A stretch of DNA of 50,166 nucleotides. Origin: Methanosarcina sp. 2.H.T.1A.6. Lineage in GTDB: Archaea > Halobacteriota > Methanosarcinia > Methanosarcinales > Methanosarcinaceae. A model generated the notes under the pieces. The model made no database searches and was not told the origin of the DNA. It saw only the letters and a list, made by a program, of their open reading frames with translations. Position numbers and translations under genes: made by a program. The stretch is from positions 1-50,166 of the forward strand of contig NZ_JJOY01000002.1 of assembly GCF_000979455.1 (NCBI RefSeq). Direction: 5' to 3'. Of this stretch, positions 46,382 through 50,166 are shown in pieces. The first letter of the stretch is position 1. Every line of letters starts with the position of its first letter.

Positions 46382-47476
46382 ATGAAATCTGCACTGAAAA
46401 TCGGAAGCGTACTGGGCATACCTATCAGACTGCACATAACCTTTCTTTTAATACTTCCCATTTTTGCATATATTTTTGCAATTAATCCATATCCTTATGG
46501 CTTTCAAGGGGTTGAGCCGCCTGCGACAAAATATGCACTTTCGACCCTGACCGCAATCCTGCTTTTTGCCTCAATCCTTTTGCATGAGCTTGCGCACTCA
46601 TATCTGGCAATGCGCTATGGAGTCAATATTGAAAGCATCACGCTCTTCCTTTTCGGAGGAGTTTCTTCAATGGAAGAGATGCCAAGGGATCCCGGACAGG
46701 AAGCAAAGATGGCTTTTGCAGGACCTCTTACGAGCCTGATTATAGGTGCTGTCTGTCTTTTCATATATAGGAATATAATTGCGCCAAATCCTTCGTTTTC
46801 TGAAAATCCAGTTTTTCTGACAATCTGGATTCTTGGCGTCATGAATATAGTGCTTGGAATTTTCAACCTCCTGCCCGCATTTCCAATGGACGGAGGCAGG
46901 GTACTCCGTGCTTTCTATGCAAGGAGAATGTCTTATGTCAAAGCTACGCAGAGTGCAGCTGCCGTAGGAAAATTTTTTGCCATCCTGATGGCGATTTTCG
47001 GCATTCTTGTAGGAAACCTCTGGTTCCCTTTGATTGCTCTCTTTATTTATGTTGGTGCATCCGAGGAGGAACGCTCCACTCAGGCATCCGTAACTCTAGA
47101 AAATGTTCTGGTAAAAGATATAATGACAAAAGATGTAGTTTCAGTACCTTCTTCCATGAATGTTGAAGATCTGGTTCATTTTATGTTTGAGAAAAAGCAT
47201 ATGGGTTATCCTGTTATAGAGGAGGGCGACCTCAAAGGGATTGTGACTTTTACCGATCTCCAGCGCGTTTCCACTCTTGATCGCCCTGTAACACGGGTCT
47301 CAGATATTATGACCAGAGATGTCATATCTGTTACTTCGGATGCACGGGCAAGTGATGTCCTCAAATTGGTTGCATCTAAGAACATAGGAAGAGTTCTGGT
47401 CATTGATAATGGGTCTCTTGTAGGGGTACTTTCCAGAACAGACCTGGTCCGGACATTGAGGCTCAGATCAGAATGA
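46382..47476 (+). CDS. Site-2 protease family (M50) with two CBS domains
   Basis: Intramembrane zinc metalloprotease, 364 residues. The zinc site is HELAH (His68, Glu69, His72) in the second membrane helix, and the third ligand Asp170 is in LLPAFPMDGGRVLRA. About six hydrophobic segments span residues 15-230. Two CBS domains follow in the cytoplasm (about 240-292 and 300-362), as in SpoIVFB-like proteases that are controlled by adenine nucleotides. It cuts membrane-bound regulators or signal remnants; the substrate is unknown. The CBS part resembles the stand-alone proteins encoded at 23.9-29.2 kb. The ribosome site is weak (GGGGG about 13 bases upstream). Tandem repeats flank it on both sides. 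Confidence 0.9.
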   Translation: MKSALKIGSVLGIPIRLHITFLLILPIFAYIFAINPYPYGFQGVEPPATKYALSTLTAILLFASILLHELAHSYLAMRYGVNIESITLFLFGGVSSMEEMPRDPGQEAKMAFAGPLTSLIIGAVCLFIYRNIIAPNPSFSENPVFLTIWILGVMNIVLGIFNLLPAFPMDGGRVLRAFYARRMSYVKATQSAAAVGKFFAILMAIFGILVGNLWFPLIALFIYVGASEEERSTQASVTLENVLVKDIMTKDVVSVPSSMNVEDLVHFMFEKKHMGYPVIEEGDLKGIVTFTDLQRVSTLDRPVTRVSDIMTRDVISVTSDARASDVLKLVASKNIGRVLVIDNGSLVGVLSRTDLVRTLRLRSE

Positions 47477-47502
47477 TGCACCAAAAAATTTCTTTTTGGA
47501 AA

Positions 47503-47628
47503 TGTTCATCCGAAGACAGTTGTTCATCCGAAGACAGTTGTTCATCCGAAGACAGTTGTTCATCCGAAGAAAAGTGTTCATCCGAAGAAAAGTGTTCATC
47601 CGAAGAAAAGTGTTCATCCTAAAAAGGA
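47503..47628. repeat. 18-bp tandem repeat, seven units in two types
   Basis: Three units TGTTCATCCGAAGACAGT, three units TGTTCATCCGAAGAAAAG and one decayed unit TGTTCATCCTAAAAAGGA. The ordered block structure implies two successive rounds of expansion. There are no unique spacers, so it is not CRISPR. Confidence 0.92.
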
Positions 47629-47800
47629 TTGCATACACATACTGAAAATCTTTAAAACTAAATAAAACTAAATTGTTAAAGAAAACTGTAAAAATAGCAA
47701 AACACAAATTTCTGGCAGGTAATCACACGACTACTTATCTGCCTGTGCTATATTTTTTTACAATTTAATTATATCATGTTTATGATCTGGTTATTTTAAA

Positions 47801-47920
47801 TGTATAGTTTTATATCTTTGAAGTATGGTTTAACCTTAGATGTATAGTTTTATATCTTTGAAGTATAGTTTAATATCTTAGATGTGTAGTTTAATATCTT
47901 TGAAGCATAGTTTGGTATCC
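47801..47920. repeat. About 40-bp direct repeat, three units
   Basis: Each unit begins TGTATAGTTTTATATCTTTG (third: TGTGTAGTTTAATATC) followed by AAGTATAGTTTAA and CTTAGA. The copies diverge slightly. Confidence 0.75.
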
Positions 47921-48043
47921 GGCAATTATAATTTAGTTATTTCACGGTATAACATAACTTATCTCATATTCAGATCCGTACAAATTGGCTACGTATAGAT
48001 TGGCTATTGATGTATAGGTTGGTTATGTACAGATTGACTGTTT

Positions 48044-48088
48044 ACAGATCAGTTATTTACAGATCAGTTATTTACAGATCAGTTATAT
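48044..48088. repeat. 15-bp tandem repeat, three units
   Basis: ACAGATCAGTTATTT three times, the last ending TATAT. Confidence 0.8.
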
Positions 48089-48370
48089 AACATGTGTAAC
48101 TTATTTAATGTGTATGGCTTAATTATACTATATATTAAATTACCTGTGTGCTAAACCATTCACATGATATCTTCGAATTTGCGGCAGTAAGTGTTTAAAA
48201 TTCGGAAGTATAATGGATAAAGGTATAATGGATAAAGTAACGTATTCTGACAATGGGCTTGAAGGTAGAGTAATGTACTCTGGACAGCAGTACATAGCAA
48301 TACGGTGAAATGCTCTGCTCTATACATTTTTATCCGTCACTTCTAATATGCCGCAACAGAGAGACTGATA

Positions 48371-49915
48371 ATGGATAGGTCTAAAATTACAGATTCTCAG
48401 GACAAGGATCCTGAATTCAATTTTCATAGTTCATCTCAGGAGTCAATATACTCTATGGACAAACTTATAACCGAATCCGCGGAAGATAATGTTTCTGTCG
48501 GAAAGTCTAAGCTTTCTGATTCTTCAATCAACAAGCCAGAGGAAACCCGGGCTTCTGTACTGCCATCTGTAGCAGAAGCCGGAGAGGTCGAGGTGAAACT
48601 CGACATAAGTTCCGAGTTTATTGCGGAACCTCTTCCTGATTCAGCTTCGGAAATTTCAGTTCCTTCTTCTTTCCACCCTCCGTCTCCGGATGTGAACAAT
48701 CCGGCTGTCGAGTTTCAGCCTTCAAAGGTTGTGCTCATAGGTACGGCACATGTTTCGGAAAAGAGCGTGGCTGAAGTCAGGGATACTATCAGGAAACTTA
48801 AACCCGATATTGTAGCTATCGAGCTCTGCCGGGCACGTTATGATTCTCTGAAAGGAAATATCCAGGAGACGAATCAGCTTCCAATAAAGGAAATTCTCAC
48901 TGAAGGAAAGGTATACTTTTACCTTGTTAACTGGTTGCTTGCCTATGTGCAGAAAAAAATCGGTGAAGACATGGGTGTAAAACCCGGTTCTGAGATGATT
49001 TCCGCAATCGATGAAGCAGAAGCATTAGGAGCCAGAGTAGCTTTAATTGACAGGGATATCCAGGTTACGCTCCAGCGTTTCTGGGGCCGCATGAAATTCC
49101 TGGAGAAAATAAAAATGCTTGGTTCTCTCATAGGCGGCCTGATAGGAATAGGAAAAGGAGCCGAGATCGATATCGATCAGATGACTCAACAGGATGTTGT
49201 CACAGCCCTTGTCGGTGAGCTCAGAGAATTTGCCCCAACTGCGGCTGAAACTCTCATAGATGAGCGGGACGCATACCTTGCAGGTAGCATCCTCAAGGTG
49301 GCTGCAGGCGGAAATAAAACTATTGTTGCAGTTGTTGGTGCAGGACATAAACCAGGAATAATTAACTACCTGAAAAACCCAAAGAGCATTCCGCCACTTA
49401 GCACTCTTATGGAGATTCCGAAGAAGCGCATTGGAATCGGTAAAATTATCGGTTTTGGAATAGTTGGTCTCGCGCTTCTGGTTTTTTTATTGCTCCTCGC
49501 ATCGGGCACCCCCCTGAACCTCCTTTTGATAGCTTTCGGATGGTGGTTCCTCATTAACGGGGTCCTGAGCGCAGTCGGCGCCCTGCTGGCAGGAGGACAT
49601 CCATACTCTGCTCTCACAGCTTTTTCGGTTGCCTGGTTAACCTCTCTGAACCCTATGATGGCTGCAGGCTGGTTTGCAGGTCTGGTAGAAGCAAAACAGC
49701 GAAGTCCAACCACTGACGATATTAAAGCCCTTGCAGGGATAGAAACTTTCAAAGAAATGTTTAAAAACAGGTTCATGCGTGTTCTTCTTGTGGCCAGCTT
49801 TGCCAATATCGGAAGTATGATAGGTACTTTCCTTGGGGCATATGTAATGCTACAGGTTACAGGCCTCGACCCGAGGGACATTCTCCTTTCTGGGTTCAGT
49901 GCGCTCGGACTCTGA
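48371..49915 (+). CDS. TraB/PrgY family membrane protein
   Basis: A 514-residue protein. After a ~115-residue acidic, Ser-rich, low-complexity N-terminus comes the TraB domain (VVLIGTAHVSEKSV with His127, DIVAIELCRARYDSL, and TIVAVVGAGHKPGI), related to pheromone-shutdown proteins PrgY/TraB and distantly to GumN/Tiki-like putative metalloproteases. The C-terminal ~160 residues contain about four or five membrane helices (IIGFGIVGLALLVFLLLLAS, LLIAFGWWFLING and others). In archaea the role is unknown; regulation or proteolysis of membrane or secreted peptides is a guess from the family. A GAGAG lies about 7 bases before the ATG. The disordered N-terminus is longer than usual. Confidence 0.87.
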   Translation: MDRSKITDSQDKDPEFNFHSSSQESIYSMDKLITESAEDNVSVGKSKLSDSSINKPEETRASVLPSVAEAGEVEVKLDISSEFIAEPLPDSASEISVPSSFHPPSPDVNNPAVEFQPSKVVLIGTAHVSEKSVAEVRDTIRKLKPDIVAIELCRARYDSLKGNIQETNQLPIKEILTEGKVYFYLVNWLLAYVQKKIGEDMGVKPGSEMISAIDEAEALGARVALIDRDIQVTLQRFWGRMKFLEKIKMLGSLIGGLIGIGKGAEIDIDQMTQQDVVTALVGELREFAPTAAETLIDERDAYLAGSILKVAAGGNKTIVAVVGAGHKPGIINYLKNPKSIPPLSTLMEIPKKRIGIGKIIGFGIVGLALLVFLLLLASGTPLNLLLIAFGWWFLINGVLSAVGALLAGGHPYSALTAFSVAWLTSLNPMMAAGWFAGLVEAKQRSPTTDDIKALAGIETFKEMFKNRFMRVLLVASFANIGSMIGTFLGAYVMLQVTGLDPRDILLSGFSALGL

Positions 49916-50166
49916 TCAAAAAATCCCTTGGTCGGGCGCAAAGGCTTCTGTTTCCCAGCGTACCTGAGAAAAGGGGCGTCTAAAAGAAACGGGAGCATAA
50001 AAGTAATGGGAAAGTAAATTTTCCCTATTTAGTTTTTAATCTTCCTTGAATTCTATTTTTATAAAGAAATATAGGGTCCTCTTAAACTCACTCCTTAACT
50101 GGAACTTATTTTCCATTTTTTCTGCCAATTAAGCCAGAGAATAGTTTCCCCAAAAAAAGTACATCT
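49916..50166. other. 3' end of window, intergenic
   Basis: No gene recognised. T-rich stretches near 50025-50060 may terminate the preceding gene. Confidence 0.5.

Larger units (their letters stand above)
47477..48370. other. 900-bp gene-free repeat-rich region
   Basis: It carries an 18-bp array (47503-47628), a ~40-bp repeat (47801-47920), a 15-bp repeat (48044-48088) and GGTATAATGGATAAAG-type repeats (about 48207-48237). No gene, ORB-like motif or stable RNA recognised. Confidence 0.65.

Noticed and set aside
47503-47628. CRISPR array
   Set aside because: Units are contiguous with no unique spacers, and no cas genes are present. The same applies to all other arrays in the window.

Overview
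The window comes from a methanogenic euryarchaeon of the Methanosarcina type. The evidence is the combination of archaeal replication genes (Orc1/Cdc6, archaeal DnaG, a replication protein A with four OB folds), archaeosine synthase ArcS, the methanofuran-pathway decarboxylase MfnA, archaeal UPF0058/UPF0200/UPF0201 proteins, TATA-type promoters, Shine-Dalgarno sites such as GGAGG and GGTGAT, and long AT-rich intergenic regions full of short tandem repeats. The species cannot be fixed from the sequence alone.

Layout. 0-6 kb: a 2-isopropylmalate synthase-type enzyme, then TatD hydrolase, metallo-beta-lactamase-fold hydrolase and a YgiQ-type radical SAM protein, all on +. 6-9.6 kb: two tandem paralogous small proteins of unknown function and a two-gene Fe-S/FAD 2-hydroxyacid dehydrogenase operon, all on -. 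9.8-14.8 kb: arcS, a GNAT acetyltransferase, a UPF0058 protein, a possible 22-codon gene, and dnaG. 14.9-16.4 kb: a gene-poor stretch ending in a strong small-RNA candidate. 16.4-21 kb: a CoA-disulfide-reductase-like flavoprotein, rtcA, kptA and an MFS transporter. 21.5-29.2 kb: rpa1, then five consecutive CBS-domain proteins. 29.4-31.5 kb: an AIM24-family protein and an Rnl3-type RNA ligase. 31.5-33.3 kb: a small AT-rich island with a membrane protein of unknown function and a truncated integrase. 33.3-37.4 kb: a degenerate translation-factor GTPase, a gamma-glutamylcyclotransferase-like protein, a sugar-isomerase-like barrel, UPF0201 and UPF0200. 37.9-50.2 kb: orc1/cdc6, a 2-kb gene-free region, a PutP-type symporter, another 2-kb gene-free region, mfnA, an M50 protease with CBS domains, and a TraB-family membrane protein.

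The central finding is that this looks like a chromosomal replication-origin neighbourhood. A motif (TTCCAGTGGAA, then about 5 bases, then GGGGTC) closely resembling the archaeal origin recognition box (ORB) bound by Orc1/Cdc6 recurs in three intergenic regions: upstream of cdc6 (about 40.1-40.3 kb), as an inverted set around a very AT-rich core (43.61-43.93 kb), and between rpa1 and the CBS cluster (23.3-23.85 kb). The genes for initiator, primase and single-strand binding protein lie within about 26 kb. The 43.6-43.9 kb site has the best origin architecture.

A second theme is RNA end chemistry: RtcA (3'-phosphate cyclisation), KptA/Tpt1 (2'-phosphate removal), an Rnl3 RNA ligase and ArcS (tRNA modification) sit within 22 kb. 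A third is CBS-domain sensing: five stand-alone CBS proteins plus one CBS-linked intramembrane protease. Other points worth following are the C-rich small RNA at 16.07-16.17 kb, a palindrome overlapping a TATA box at 93-117 with no obvious gene behind it, and a symporter whose ribosome-binding site lies in a three-copy tandem repeat.
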